Notes: generated by a model from the letters alone, not told the origin. DNA of 11,018 nt from an uncultured Clostridium sp. (GCA_947246775.1 CAMXTM010000041.1:1-11018), one strand, 5' to 3'. Numbered from the stretch's first letter, positions 1-7,913 are shown. Made by a program: numbers and translations.

Positions 1-767
1 TCTGGCAGTCACAGGATATTAAAAACTATACCTTCCATGGTATCAGTGCTCATGCCTCTAAGTCTCCGGATGAGGGACGGAGCGCTCTGGATGCGGCGGA
101 GCTTATGAATATCGGTGTGAATTATCTCCGGGAGCATGTGTCGCAGGATGTGCGTATGCATTATGCTTATATCGATAACCATATACCGGCAAATGTTGTT
201 CCGGATATCGCAAAGACCAATTATTTCATCCGTTCCAGCAAACGTTCCCGCACTGAGGACGCAAGCAGACGAGTGGACGACTGCGCCCGCGGCGCAGCTT
301 TAATGACTGGAACAACCGTGGATATTGAGCTTGTTAAATGCTGCAAGGAGATGAAAGTAAACCGTCCGCTTGCGGAAATCTATTACAAAGCCATGACCCA
401 GATTCCAACGCCGGAATATACACAGGACGAGCTTAACTTTGCCGCACAGGTTTCAAAAGAAGCAGGATTTCAAAATAGCGGGAACTATTTCTCTGGTCTG
501 GAACCTCTTGAGGAGACCCCCGTACCTATTTCCATCGGAACAGATGCCTCTGAGGTCAGCCATACCGTACCATTGATCACCATCAGCGCCGCAACAATGT
601 GCAAAGGCACTCCGCTTCACCACTGGGCGGCGGCAAAGCAGGCAGGCATGAGTATCGGGCATAAGGGAATGCTCTATGCTTCACGATGCATGGCAGAGGG
701 GACAAAAGTCCTGATCGACGATCCAGAAAACTTAGACACTGTCTGGTCATATCACTGCACACACTGA
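1..767 (+). CDS. AbgB-like M20 family amidohydrolase, C-terminal part (5' end outside window)
   Basis: The reading frame is open from base 3 and enters from the left edge, so the methionine at 105 is internal. 254 C-terminal residues are visible, about half of a family protein of usually around 480. The visible part begins in the M20 dimerisation domain with a FHGISAHAS motif followed by GRSALDAAELMNIGVNYLREH, characteristic of the AbgB/p-aminobenzoyl-glutamate hydrolase subunit B branch. It continues through VVPDIAKTNYFIRSSKR into the C-terminal catalytic part, with TDASEVSHTVP and a HKGMLYASRCMAEG segment near the end. Family members are metal-dependent cytoplasmic hydrolases that cleave amide bonds of N-acyl amino acids such as p-aminobenzoyl-glutamate. 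The substrate here cannot be told from sequence. An AbgA-type partner may lie upstream. The gene is clearly more GC-rich than the rest of the window, and no convincing terminator follows it. The family call is firm; the exact activity is not. Confidence 0.88.
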   Translation, partial: WQSQDIKNYTFHGISAHASKSPDEGRSALDAAELMNIGVNYLREHVSQDVRMHYAYIDNHIPANVVPDIAKTNYFIRSSKRSRTEDASRRVDDCARGAALMTGTTVDIELVKCCKEMKVNRPLAEIYYKAMTQIPTPEYTQDELNFAAQVSKEAGFQNSGNYFSGLEPLEETPVPISIGTDASEVSHTVPLITISAATMCKGTPLHHWAAAKQAGMSIGHKGMLYASRCMAEGTKVLIDDPENLDTVWSYHCTH

Positions 768-821
768 CACGGCAAATATGTAAAATATTTTCATGTTTTC
801 AAAATAAACCAATGTTTTGAC

Positions 822-851
822 TTGACAAAGGTTTGTCTGTGGGAATATAAT
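822..851 (+). promoter_or_regulatory. Sigma-A promoter for glutamine synthetase
   Basis: A perfect TTGACA -35 box (822-827) is separated by 18 bases from a perfect TATAAT -10 box (846-851), which predicts a transcript start at about 857-859. This is the only consensus-quality promoter between the amidohydrolase and glnA. It would produce a leader of about 90 bases containing the hairpin and terminator described next. The -35 box overlaps a small inverted repeat (824-837). Confidence 0.8.
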
Positions 852-861
852 GACGCAGTAA

Positions 862-877
862 ACAACAAAGGCGTTGT
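862..877 (+). promoter_or_regulatory. Hexaloop antiterminator hairpin, ANTAR-type candidate
   Basis: ACAAC (862-866) pairs with GTTGT (873-877) around the six-base loop AAAGGC, which has A at loop position 1 and G at position 4. That is the loop signature known for RNA targets of ANTAR-domain antiterminators such as EutV and NasR. Its 3' half shares bases 870-877 with the terminator stem, so the two structures exclude each other. ANTAR targets normally have two such hairpins. The only candidate for the first (824-837, loop AAGGTT) overlaps the -35 box, so it would not be transcribed from the predicted start. The structure is seen; the regulator is inferred. Confidence 0.5.
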
Positions 878-912
878 GAAAGCAAAAAGCTTTCATTGCG
901 CCATTTTTTTTT
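870..912 (+). terminator. Intrinsic terminator (attenuator) in the glnA leader
   Basis: GGCG at 870-873 and TGAAAGC at 877-883 pair with GCTTTCA (889-895) and CGCC (899-902) around an AAAAA loop, with a TTG/TTG internal stretch that can form two G-U pairs. Nine T residues follow at 904-912. It lies downstream of the promoter and upstream of the glnA ribosome binding site, so it can only act on glnA leader transcripts. With the overlapping hairpin upstream it forms a classic terminator/antiterminator pair. Confidence 0.8.
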
Positions 913-948
913 GAAATTAGTATAATCACCTATGGGGAGGTAATTGAT

Positions 949-3042
949 ATGAGCGATAAAACAAATAATGTACCTGAATATTTTGGAAGTATGGTATTTG
1001 GCGAGTCCGTTATGAAAGAACGCTTGCCAAAAGATGTCTATAAATCATTAAAAAAGACCATTAAAGAGGGAACACCTTTAGACCAACATATTGCTAATGT
1101 AGTTGCAAATGCCATGAAAGATTGGGCATTGAGCAAAGGCGCAACCCATTTTACGCATTGGTTTCAGCCAATGACAGGTATTACAGCAGAAAAACATGAC
1201 TCTTTTATATCACCTTGTCAAGATGGCACGGTTATTATGGAATTTTCTGGAAAAGAATTAGTAAAAGGCGAACCAGATGCCTCTTCTTTTCCATCTGGTG
1301 GCTTGAGGGCAACTTTTGAGGCAAGAGGATATACTGCATGGGATCCTACCTCTTATGCTTTTATAAAAGATGGTAGCCTTTGTATTCCAACTGCTTTCTG
1401 TTCTTATACAGGCGAAGTATTGGATAAAAAGACACCACTGTTGCGCTCTATGGACGCAATCAGCAATCAGGCATGTCGTATATTAAAGTTGTTTGGTAAA
1501 GAATGTAAACGTGTTACAACAACAGTAGGCCCTGAGCAAGAATATTTTTTGATTGATAAAGAGGACTACAAAAAAAGAAAAGATTTAATCTTTACAGGAA
1601 GGACACTTTTTGGAGCAAAGCCACCAAAAGGACAAGAATTAGATGACCATTATTTTGGTAGTATTCGTCCAAGAGTTATGGCATTTATGCAAGAATTAGA
1701 CGAAGAACTTTGGAAACTAGGCGTTTTGACAAAAACAAAACATAACGAAGTAGCACCATGTCAGCACGAAATGGCGCCTATCTTTACCACAACAAATATT
1801 GCTACAGACCAAAACCAATTAACAATGGAACTGATGAAAAAGGTAGCAGATAGACATAATTTAGTGTGCTTATTGCATGAAAAACCTTTTGAATATGTAA
1901 ATGGTTCTGGAAAACATAACAACTGGTCACTTTCTACCACTGATGGAGAAAATTTATTAGAGCCAGGCTCTACACCAAGTTCAAACGAACAATTTTTATT
2001 GTTTTTGACAGCAGTCATTAAAGGGGTAGATGAATACCAAGATTTGTTGCGAATTTCTGTAGCAAGTGCAGGAAATGACCACAGATTAGGCGCAAATGAA
2101 GCGCCTCCAGCGATTGTTTCTATGTTTGTGGGAGATGAGCTATCCGCAATATTAGATTCGATTGAAGAGGGAACAGATTATACAGACATAAAAAAGACAA
2201 GAATGAATATTGGTGTTTCTACTTTGCCAAGAATCCCAAAAGACAATACAGACAGAAACAGAACTTCTCCTTTTGCGTTTACAGGCAATAAGTTTGAATT
2301 TAGAATGTTAGGCTCTACTTTTAATATTGCTTGTACCAATATTATGCTCAATACGATTGTAGCAGAAGAACTTTGTCAATTTGCTGATGAGTTAGAAAAA
2401 GCGGAAGATTTTGATACAGCATTGATGGAATTGATACAAAGAGAAGTCAAAGCACATAAAAGAATTATATTTAATGGCAATGGTTATGACCAAGCATGGG
2501 TAGAAGAAGCAGAAAAAAGAGGATTGATGAACTTAAAAACAACACCTGATGCGCTGCCTCACTACACAGATGAGAAAAATGTAAAATTGTTTACAAAACA
2601 TAAAATTTATACAGAAGTAGAAATTGCTTCCAGAAAAGAAATCTTAACAGAAGAATATAGTAAAACAATCAATATTGAAGCATTGACAATGGTGGATATA
2701 CTCAAAAAGGATATTATCCCTGCTTGTATTCAATATAATAAAAAATTAGCAGATGCCGCAATTGCGAAAAATAGTATTGGTATTTCTGCTGAATTGGAAA
2801 TCAAACAAGCAAACGCCATTTCTGAAAAAGTAGCATTACTTGCCGAAAGAGAACAAGCATTAGAAGAAGCATTACAAAATGTGCCAAATATAGAAGAGGG
2901 CGAAGCTGCTGCAAAATATTTTGGTGATGTTGTCATTGCAAAAATGAAAGAAGCAAGAGCTGTTGCTGATGAATTAGAAATGATGGTAGCGGCAGAAGAC
3001 TGGCCTATGCCTACATACGGCAAAATGTTATATTATGTATAA
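949..3042 (+). CDS. glnA: Glutamine synthetase type III
   Basis: It makes glutamine from glutamate, ammonia and ATP, the main ammonium assimilation step, in the cytoplasm. The 697 residues match the roughly 700-residue GSIII (GlnN) class and are far longer than GSI (about 450-470). The GSIII N-terminal domain covers roughly residues 1-180 (WFQPMTG and KHDSF at 71-85, FPSGGLR at 114-120). The catalytic core carries GPEQEYF at 194-200 with metal-ligand glutamates, [11 protein letters not shown] at 264-274, [10 protein letters not shown] at 318-327, GANEAPPA at 381-388 and [10 protein letters not shown] at 447-456. The C-terminal region has a charged helical segment at about 630-660. The start is set by a GGGGAGG site (934-940) eight bases before ATG 949. 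The gene stands alone between its own promoter and a terminator, with an attenuator leader suggesting control by nitrogen status. No frameshift or missing motif is seen. The gene is often called glnN for this class. Confidence 0.97.
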   Translation: MSDKTNNVPEYFGSMVFGESVMKERLPKDVYKSLKKTIKEGTPLDQHIANVVANAMKDWALSKGATHFTHWFQPMTGITAEKHDSFISPCQDGTVIMEFSGKELVKGEPDASSFPSGGLRATFEARGYTAWDPTSYAFIKDGSLCIPTAFCSYTGEVLDKKTPLLRSMDAISNQACRILKLFGKECKRVTTTVGPEQEYFLIDKEDYKKRKDLIFTGRTLFGAKPPKGQELDDHYFGSIRPRVMAFMQELDEELWKLGVLTKTKHNEVAPCQHEMAPIFTTTNIATDQNQLTMELMKKVADRHNLVCLLHEKPFEYVNGSGKHNNWSLSTTDGENLLEPGSTPSSNEQFLLFLTAVIKGVDEYQDLLRISVASAGNDHRLGANEAPPAIVSMFVGDELSAILDSIEEGTDYTDIKKTRMNIGVSTLPRIPKDNTDRNRTSPFAFTGNKFEFRMLGSTFNIACTNIMLNTIVAEELCQFADELEKAEDFDTALMELIQREVKAHKRIIFNGNGYDQAWVEEAEKRGLMNLKTTPDALPHYTDEKNVKLFTKHKIYTEVEIASRKEILTEEYSKTINIEALTMVDILKKDIIPACIQYNKKLADAAIAKNSIGISAELEIKQANAISEKVALLAEREQALEEALQNVPNIEEGEAAAKYFGDVVIAKMKEARAVADELEMMVAAEDWPMPTYGKMLYYV

Positions 3043-3079
3043 AAGATAGATATTCTCTCCTTTCTTATAAAATAAAAAA

Positions 3080-3129
3080 GCAGAAGTTTTTACATTTTAA
3101 AAAATGCTAGAAACTTCTGTTTTATTTTT
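3080..3129 (+). terminator. Intrinsic terminator after glnA
   Basis: CAGAAGTTTTTA starting at 3081 pairs with TAGAAACTTCTG (3108-3119) with one G-U pair. A further CATT/AATG pairing closes towards the loop, and a T-rich run follows to 3129. A-rich bases before the stem could make it work in both directions, but no minus-strand gene ends here. It separates glnA from the der operon. Confidence 0.85.
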
Positions 3130-3153
3130 GGGCAAATTCAAAAAAACACTTCT

Positions 3154-3182
3154 TTGTATTTAGTAATAAACTATGATATAAT
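3154..3182 (+). promoter_or_regulatory. Extended -10 promoter of the radical SAM-der-plsY-gpsA operon
   Basis: A perfect TATAAT box at 3177-3182 is preceded by TG plus one base (3174-3176), giving an extended -10 element. A weak -35 (TTGTAT, 3154-3159) lies 17 bases upstream. The predicted start is at about 3189, leaving a leader of only about 25 bases before ATG 3215. Confidence 0.7.
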
Positions 3183-3199
3183 GTAGCCGATTGCACTAT

Positions 3200-3206
3200 G
3201 GAAAGG
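3200..3206 (+). promoter_or_regulatory. Ribosome binding site deciding the start at 3215
   Basis: GGAAAGG lies eight bases before ATG 3215. An in-frame TTG at 3191 would fall at the predicted transcript start and has no ribosome binding site, so the ATG at 3215 is preferred. Confidence 0.75.
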
Positions 3207-3214
3207 ATAATAAT

Positions 3215-4549
3215 ATGGAACTGAAACAAAATGTAATTATCAAAATAGAACAAGATAGTATTGCACAAGAGTTGGGTATAGAAGCAGGCGATATTTTATT
3301 AGCAGTCAATGGGCAGCCTGTAAAAGATGTTTTTGATTATCGTTATTTCACACAAGAAGAATATGTTGAGCTGACAATACGTACCATAAGTGGAGAAGAA
3401 TATATTGCAGAAATAGAAAAGGAAGAATATGAGGATATTGGCATTGTATTTGAAAGTGGACTAATGGACAATGCAAAAAGCTGTAGAAATAAGTGTATTT
3501 TTTGTTTTATAGACCAGTTGCCAAAAGGTATGAGAGAAAGTCTTTATTTTAAAGATGATGATTCCCGTTTGTCTTTTTTGCAGGGAAATTATGTGACATT
3601 AACCAATATGTCAGAAGAAGACATTAACCATATTATATTTTATCATTTGTCACCAATCAATGTTTCCATACACACAACAGATTTAGAATTGCGTAAAAAA
3701 ATGCTAAAAAATCCCAATGCGGACAAAGTGCTTGAAGTAATGGAAAGGCTGGCAGGTGCTGGAATTGAAATGAATTTGCAAGTGGTTTTGTGCAGAGGAA
3801 TCAATGATGGAGCAATTTTAGATAAAACTATAGAAGACTGTGTACGTTTTTTCCCTCATACAAAAAGCATGTCTGTTGTGCCAATTGGTTTGACAAAGTA
3901 TAGACAAAATCTATATCCCATGATACCCTTTGACAGACAAGAGAGTGAAAAAGTCATTGCGCAAGTAGAAAATTGGCAAAAAAAGCTAAAACAACAAATT
4001 GATACAAATTTTGTATTTTTGTCAGATGAATTTTATTTAAAAGCACAACACCCACTACCAAGTTGTGAGGAATACGAAGATTTTACACAATATGAAAATG
4101 GTGTTGGTATGCTTTCGCTCTTGGAGCAGGAATTTGAGCAGGCACTAAAAGACTATCAGCAAAAACTGCCAAAACAAAAACAAAATATTTTGTCTATTGC
4201 CACAGGGGAAGCAGCATACAATTTAATTAAAAAGTTGTGTGATAGAGTCGTAGAGTGTTGCCCAAACTATCAAATTTATGTTTATCCAATACACAATGAT
4301 TTTTTTGGTGATGAAATCACCGTTTCTGGGCTTTTGACAGGACAAGATATTATAAAACAATTAAAAGAAAAAGAATTGGGCAATTATTTGCTTTTGCCAG
4401 AAAGCCTTTTGCGCAATGATACCACCATGCTTTTAGATGATATTGAAATCGAAGACATCGAAAAAGAATTAAATATACCAATTAAAATAACAAAAAATAC
4501 AGGAGAAAAACTACTTTGTAATATATTAGATTTGGAGGAAAAGAAATGA
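3215..4549 (+). CDS. PDZ-like/radical SAM/DUF512 protein of unknown function
   Basis: The 444-residue protein has three parts. Residues 1-65 resemble a PDZ domain ([18 protein letters not shown] at about 19-36). The central part carries the radical SAM cluster motif CRNKCIFC, with cysteines 90, 94 and 97 that would bind a 4Fe-4S cluster with S-adenosylmethionine. The region from about 220 onward matches the DUF512 type ([11 protein letters not shown] at 220-230). Proteins of this build are widespread in Clostridia and cyanobacteria and are commonly annotated as putative radical SAM or FeS oxidoreductases; I know of no established reaction. There is no signal peptide or membrane helix, so it is cytoplasmic. 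It is the first gene of a four-gene operon and its stop overlaps the start of der (ATGA, 4546-4549), implying translational coupling. A role linked to ribosome assembly or RNA modification is inference from the neighbour only. The cysteine motif is intact and the length looks complete. Confidence 0.9.
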   Translation: MELKQNVIIKIEQDSIAQELGIEAGDILLAVNGQPVKDVFDYRYFTQEEYVELTIRTISGEEYIAEIEKEEYEDIGIVFESGLMDNAKSCRNKCIFCFIDQLPKGMRESLYFKDDDSRLSFLQGNYVTLTNMSEEDINHIIFYHLSPINVSIHTTDLELRKKMLKNPNADKVLEVMERLAGAGIEMNLQVVLCRGINDGAILDKTIEDCVRFFPHTKSMSVVPIGLTKYRQNLYPMIPFDRQESEKVIAQVENWQKKLKQQIDTNFVFLSDEFYLKAQHPLPSCEEYEDFTQYENGVGMLSLLEQEFEQALKDYQQKLPKQKQNILSIATGEAAYNLIKKLCDRVVECCPNYQIYVYPIHNDFFGDEITVSGLLTGQDIIKQLKEKELGNYLLLPESLLRNDTTMLLDDIEIEDIEKELNIPIKITKNTGEKLLCNILDLEEKK

Positions 4550-5871
4550 GTAAACCGATTGTAGCAGTAGTAGGAAGACCAAACGTGGGCAAGTCGACTC
4601 TTTTTAATCGTCTTGCAGGAGAAAGAATTTCTATTGTGCAAGATACACCAGGTGTCACAAGGGATAGAATTTATGCTGATGTAGAGTGGATAGGCAGAAA
4701 ATTTACTTTAATTGATACAGGTGGTATGGAAATTGGCGCAGAAGATATTATATTAAAACAAATCTTGCAGCAGGCACAAATTGCGATTGAAACAGCAGAT
4801 GTCATATTATTTGTAACAGATGCCAAAGCAGGTATGACTGACGATGATAAACAAGTGGCAAATATGTTGCGCAGAACCAAAAAACCTGTTGTACTTGCGG
4901 TGAATAAAGTAGATAGTATAAATCGTGATGGTATGGACATCTATGAATTTTATGAGTTGGGCATTGGTGACCCGATTGCGATTTCAGCAGGGCAAGCATT
5001 GGGCTTGGGAGATATGCTTGACGAAGTTGTTCGTTATTTTCCAGAAAAAACAGAAGCAGAAGATGAAGAAGAAGTGATTAAGGTTGCGATTATCGGCAAG
5101 CCAAATGTAGGAAAATCTTCCCTTATCAATAAAATATTAGGAGAAGATAGGTTAATTGTCAGTAATATTCCGGGAACAACAAGAGACGCCATTGATACCC
5201 CTATAGAAATTGATGGGCAAAAATATATTTTTATTGACACGGCAGGTATGAGAAGAAAAAGCAAAATCAAAGAGGAAATTGAACGTTTTAGCATTATTCG
5301 AGCCGTTGCCGCAGTAGAACGATGTGATGTAGCAATTTTAGTGATTGATGCAAATGAGGGCATTACAGACCAAGACACCAAAATTGCAGGCATTGCCCAT
5401 GAAAGAGGACGTGCCGCAATCATTGCAGTCAATAAATGGGATTCTATCGAAAAAAATGATAAAACCATGAACAAATATTTAAAAGACATTGGAAATGAAT
5501 TAGCCTATATGCCCTATGCCCCAAAAGTATTTATTTCAGCGCTGACAGGGCAAAGAATTACTAGAATGTTGGAACTAATACAAACCGTATATCAAAATCA
5601 TGCTTTGCGTATTAGTACAGGTGTATTAAATGATGTTTTGATAGAAGCAACCGCAATGCAGCAGCCACCAGCAGATAAGGGTAGACAATTAAAACTGTAT
5701 TATATGACACAAGTTTCTACAAAACCACCTACTTTTGTAATCTTTGTAAACGATAGGGAATTGTTCCATTTTTCTTATCGGAGATATATTGAAAACCAGT
5801 TGCGTGAGGCTTTTGGCTTTGTGGGAACACCAGTGCATTTTGTTGTAAGAGAAAAAGGAAAAGAAAACTAA
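4546..5871 (+). CDS. der: Ribosome biogenesis GTPase Der (EngA)
   Basis: Der is an essential GTPase with two G domains in tandem that acts in assembly of the 50S ribosomal subunit. The first G domain has a P-loop at residues 10-18 (GRPNVGKST), switch I DTPGVTRD at 33-40, DTGG at 57-60 and NKVD at 120-123. The second repeats this with GKPNVGKSS at 184-192, PGTTRD at 209-214, DTAG at 231-234 and NKWD at 296-299. A KH-like C-terminal domain covers about 355-441. An acidic linker (EAEDEEE, about 170-176) joins the G domains. The 441 residues match the family length. The start has GGAGG at 4534-4538, seven bases upstream, and overlaps the preceding stop by four bases. The plsY gene follows after 14 bases. 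Confidence 0.98.
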   Translation: MSKPIVAVVGRPNVGKSTLFNRLAGERISIVQDTPGVTRDRIYADVEWIGRKFTLIDTGGMEIGAEDIILKQILQQAQIAIETADVILFVTDAKAGMTDDDKQVANMLRRTKKPVVLAVNKVDSINRDGMDIYEFYELGIGDPIAISAGQALGLGDMLDEVVRYFPEKTEAEDEEEVIKVAIIGKPNVGKSSLINKILGEDRLIVSNIPGTTRDAIDTPIEIDGQKYIFIDTAGMRRKSKIKEEIERFSIIRAVAAVERCDVAILVIDANEGITDQDTKIAGIAHERGRAAIIAVNKWDSIEKNDKTMNKYLKDIGNELAYMPYAPKVFISALTGQRITRMLELIQTVYQNHALRISTGVLNDVLIEATAMQQPPADKGRQLKLYYMTQVSTKPPTFVIFVNDRELFHFSYRRYIENQLREAFGFVGTPVHFVVREKGKEN

Positions 5872-5885
5872 AGGGGAAATGCAAT

Positions 5886-6503
5886 ATGTTTCGGTTGATA
5901 TGTATATTGATAGGTTATGCCATTGGGTGTTTGCAGTCTGCGTATTTTGTAGGAAGATTTGCAGGTCATGTAGATTTAAGGCAGTACGGCAGCGGTAATT
6001 TAGGCACAACTAATGCTTTGCGAGTATTGGGAAAAAAAGCAGGTGCGATTACCTTTATTTGTGACATATTAAAATCAGTAGCAGGTTTTTTGTTGTGCAG
6101 AATTTTGTTTCCAAATATACCATTAGCGGGGCTGTATGGCTGTGTTGGTGTCATATTGGGGCATGATTTTCCTTTTTATTTGCGTTTTAAGGGCGGAAAA
6201 GGCATTGCTTGTATGATAGGGCTGGTACTGTGCTTGAGTGTAACAACATGGTATTTGCCAGCTTTTGCCTTTGGAATTGGTATTGTTTGTATTGCTGCAA
6301 CAAGATATGTTTCCTTAGGTTCTATGTCTTTTGCGGTCATGATACCGATTGTACTTTATCGAGTAGGTTATCCTTTTGAGGGCATTAGCATAGCAGCTTG
6401 TTTGGCGGCATTGGCACTGTATCAGCATAGGGCAAATATTGCTAGACTTTTGGCAGGAAACGAAAATAAACTAGGTGCAAAAAGAGTAGAAAGAAATGTT
6501 TGA
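5886..6503 (+). CDS. plsY: Acyl-phosphate:glycerol-3-phosphate acyltransferase PlsY
   Basis: This integral membrane enzyme moves an acyl group from acyl-phosphate (made by PlsX) to position 1 of glycerol-3-phosphate, giving lysophosphatidic acid, the first step of bacterial phospholipid synthesis. All three family motifs are visible: GSGNLGTTN at residues 35-43, [15 protein letters not shown] at 92-106, and [17 protein letters not shown] at 181-197. Hydrophobic stretches at about 1-22, 53-73, 80-92, 108-138 and 145-178 fit the usual multi-helix topology. The length of 205 is normal. Its ribosome binding site (AGGGG, 5872-5876) sits directly after the der stop. The neighbouring gpsA makes its acceptor substrate, which supports the assignment. 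Confidence 0.97.
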   Translation: MFRLICILIGYAIGCLQSAYFVGRFAGHVDLRQYGSGNLGTTNALRVLGKKAGAITFICDILKSVAGFLLCRILFPNIPLAGLYGCVGVILGHDFPFYLRFKGGKGIACMIGLVLCLSVTTWYLPAFAFGIGIVCIAATRYVSLGSMSFAVMIPIVLYRVGYPFEGISIAACLAALALYQHRANIARLLAGNENKLGAKRVERNV

Positions 6504-6508
6504 GGAGG
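6504..6508 (+). promoter_or_regulatory. Ribosome binding site deciding the gpsA start at 6517
   Basis: GGAGG starts right after the plsY stop codon and lies eight bases before ATG 6517. An in-frame ATG at 6496 overlaps the end of plsY, lacks such a site, and would add seven residues before the usual [11 protein letters not shown]-terminus. Confidence 0.85.
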
Positions 6509-6516
6509 TGTATTTT

Positions 6517-7506
6517 ATGAAAAAAATCGCTGTAGTTGGAGCAGGAAGCTGGGGAACCGCATTGGCTGTGATGTTGGAGCAGGACGGTCATGATGTAACA
6601 ATGTGGGCAAGAAATGCAGAAGCAATCGAAAAAATGAAAGCAACACGAGAAAATAAACAATATTTGCCAGGTGTGCTGTTGGGAGAAAATATCAATCTTA
6701 CTTCAGATATTGAAAAGGCAATCAAAGACAAGGAAATTATTATATCCGCAGTACCCTCTCGTGCTGTAAGAGAAACCATGACAAAGTTTTCTAATTTGTT
6801 TCAAAAAGATGCCATTATTGTCAATGTAGCAAAGGGATTAGAACAGGGCAGTATGTTACGTCTGTCAGAGGTCATAAAAGAGTGTGTGCCACAGTGTCAC
6901 CCTTGTGTGTTGTCAGGACCAAGCCATGCGGAAGAAGTAGGCAGATGTATTCCTACTGCTTGCGTCATTGCAACAGAAGAAAATGACATCGCAAAAATGA
7001 TACAAAAGGAGTTTATGAATCCGAATTTTAGACTTTATACCAATAGTGATGTTATAGGAGTTGAAATTGGCGCAGCATTAAAAAATATTATGGCATTGGC
7101 AGCAGGTATGTCTGATGGTCTTGGATTTGGAGATAATACAAAGGCAGCACTGATGACAAGGGGTATGACAGAGATGACACGTTTGGGCATTGCAATGGGC
7201 GGAAAAGCAGAAACTTTTGCAGGACTTTCGGGCATTGGCGACTTAATTGTAACTTGTACCAGTATGCACTCCAGAAATAGACGGGCTGGCATTTTGCTGG
7301 GACAGGGCAAGTCCCTTGATGAAACATTAGCAGAGGTAAAAATGGTAGTAGAGGGCATCAATACGGTGCAAGCAGCTTGCGAATTAGCAAAAAAATATCA
7401 TGTTTCTATGCCAATTACAGAAGAAATCAACCAAGTGCTGTTTTATGGCAAAAATGTAAGGGAAGCAGTATTGCAGCTCATGACAAGAGACGGAAAAGCA
7501 GAATAA
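6517..7506 (+). CDS. gpsA: NAD(P)-dependent glycerol-3-phosphate dehydrogenase GpsA
   Basis: It reduces dihydroxyacetone phosphate to sn-glycerol-3-phosphate with NAD(P)H in the cytoplasm, supplying the backbone for phospholipids. The 329-residue protein opens with the dinucleotide-binding [10 protein letters not shown] at residues 8-17. It continues with NVAKGLE (Lys106) and GPSHAEEV, a substrate-binding signature. [32 protein letters not shown] contains the expected catalytic lysine at about residue 189. The C-terminal domain has the family's [18 protein letters not shown] segment. Length and motifs are complete. It is the last gene of the operon, 13 bases after plsY, and its product is the PlsY substrate. 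A strong terminator follows within about 20 bases. Confidence 0.98.
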   Translation: MKKIAVVGAGSWGTALAVMLEQDGHDVTMWARNAEAIEKMKATRENKQYLPGVLLGENINLTSDIEKAIKDKEIIISAVPSRAVRETMTKFSNLFQKDAIIVNVAKGLEQGSMLRLSEVIKECVPQCHPCVLSGPSHAEEVGRCIPTACVIATEENDIAKMIQKEFMNPNFRLYTNSDVIGVEIGAALKNIMALAAGMSDGLGFGDNTKAALMTRGMTEMTRLGIAMGGKAETFAGLSGIGDLIVTCTSMHSRNRRAGILLGQGKSLDETLAEVKMVVEGINTVQAACELAKKYHVSMPITEEINQVLFYGKNVREAVLQLMTRDGKAE

Positions 7507-7526
7507 AAGAGAAAAGAACTAAAAAA

Positions 7527-7560
7527 GGGAACTTTCCATAAGTGAAAAGTTCCCTTTTTT
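7527..7560 (+). terminator. Intrinsic terminator after gpsA
   Basis: GGGAACTTT (7527-7535) pairs perfectly with AAAGTTCCC (7546-7554) around a ten-base loop and is followed by six T residues. Six A residues before the stem (7521-7526) would let it act on the other strand too. It closes the operon begun at 3154. Confidence 0.92.
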
Positions 7561-7584
7561 AGTATATCATTTTATAAAATACAC

Positions 7585-7612
7585 TTGACTATTTGATTTG
7601 TTATAGTATACT
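7585..7612 (+). promoter_or_regulatory. Promoter of the small membrane protein gene
   Basis: TTGACT (7585-7590) and TATACT (7607-7612), 16 bases apart, form a good sigma-A promoter. The -10 lies inside a perfect palindrome (7601-7616). The predicted start near 7619 leaves a leader of about 50 bases. A second reading of the -10, TATAAG at 7612-7617, is possible. Confidence 0.6.
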
Positions 7613-7616
7613 ATAA
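7601..7616. promoter_or_regulatory. Perfect 16-bp palindrome over the -10 box, candidate operator
   Basis: TTATAGTATACTATAA equals its own reverse complement at all 16 positions. It covers the -10 box of the promoter for the gene at 7671, which is where a dimeric repressor would block RNA polymerase. I cannot assign it to a known regulator family. AT-rich sequence produces short palindromes by chance, but 16 bases placed exactly on a -10 box is unusual. Confidence 0.45.
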
Positions 7617-7655
7617 GAATAAAATAGCTATTTTTCATTTGTAAAATTTTATAAA

Positions 7656-7661
7656 AAGGAG
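7656..7661 (+). promoter_or_regulatory. Ribosome binding site deciding the start at 7671
   Basis: AAGGAG ends nine bases before ATG 7671. The alternative in-frame TTG at 7662 would directly abut this site, so ATG 7671 is the likely start. Confidence 0.75.
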
Positions 7662-7670
7662 TTGCTATTC

Positions 7671-7913
7671 ATGAAAAATACAAAAAAATATAAAATCATT
7701 ATTTTGTTTTCCTATTTTATTTCCTCTTTTATTGCTAGTGCTTTTCACTTTATTTTAGAATTGCTGCAATATGCTATATATCTGCTGAGTGGAAAATACA
7801 TAGATGTCATTTCATTTGGCAACAGTTCTACTGCTGTTGTTATGATAACCATTTCGATTATCATTTATTGTCTTATCTCCCTATTAGAAGTAAAAGAAAA
7901 ATCAAAACAATAA
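7671..7913 (+). CDS. Small two-helix membrane protein, unknown function
   Basis: I do not recognise this 80-residue protein. It starts with a short basic stretch (KNTKKYK), then a long hydrophobic segment (about residues 9-40, interrupted by H26, E30 and Q33) and a second one at about 52-72. It ends in the charged tail EVKEKSKQ. Two transmembrane helices, with both termini probably on the cytoplasmic side by the positive-inside rule, fit best. The first segment could also be an uncleaved signal anchor. It has its own promoter, palindrome and ribosome binding site and lies between two terminators, so it appears to be expressed alone. It converges with the acyltransferase gene, with stop codons seven bases apart. 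Coding potential rests on the good start signals and the coherent hydrophobic pattern rather than on homology. Confidence 0.7.
   Translation: MKNTKKYKIIILFSYFISSFIASAFHFILELLQYAIYLLSGKYIDVISFGNSSTAVVMITISIIIYCLISLLEVKEKSKQ

Larger units (their letters stand above)
768..948. other. Intergenic region between the amidohydrolase and glnA
   Basis: Besides the promoter and attenuator it holds an inverted repeat (TCAAAA 799-804 with TTTTGA 815-820) just upstream of the -35 box, which could be a regulator site but is AT-rich and weak. A second TATAAT at 921-926, downstream of the terminator, lacks a matching -35. No small gene is credible here. Confidence 0.5.

Noticed and set aside
105..107. ATG as start of the amidohydrolase
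   Set aside because: The same frame is open upstream to the left edge and encodes the conserved HGISAHAS and GRSALDAAEL segments, so this methionine is internal.
811..827. GlnR/TnrA-type operator upstream of glnA
   Set aside because: TGTTTTGACTTGACA looks similar at first, but the spacing is 15 rather than 17 bases and the left half does not fit TGTNA.
747..929. 60-codon minus-strand frame across the glnA leader
   Set aside because: It covers the promoter and terminator of glnA and has no recognisable motif; the regulatory reading explains the sequence better.
5034..5489. 151-codon open frame on the minus strand inside der
   Set aside because: It lies wholly within the well-supported der gene, has low-complexity hydrophobic/serine-rich translation typical of an antisense shadow, and lacks start signals. 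The other opposite-strand frames (for example 1761-2018, 2730-3023, 7035-7361, 8934-9293) were dropped for the same reason.
6496..6516. Upstream ATG for gpsA
   Set aside because: It overlaps plsY, would add MFEEVYF before the conserved N-terminus, and the codons themselves encode the GGAGG site serving ATG 6517.
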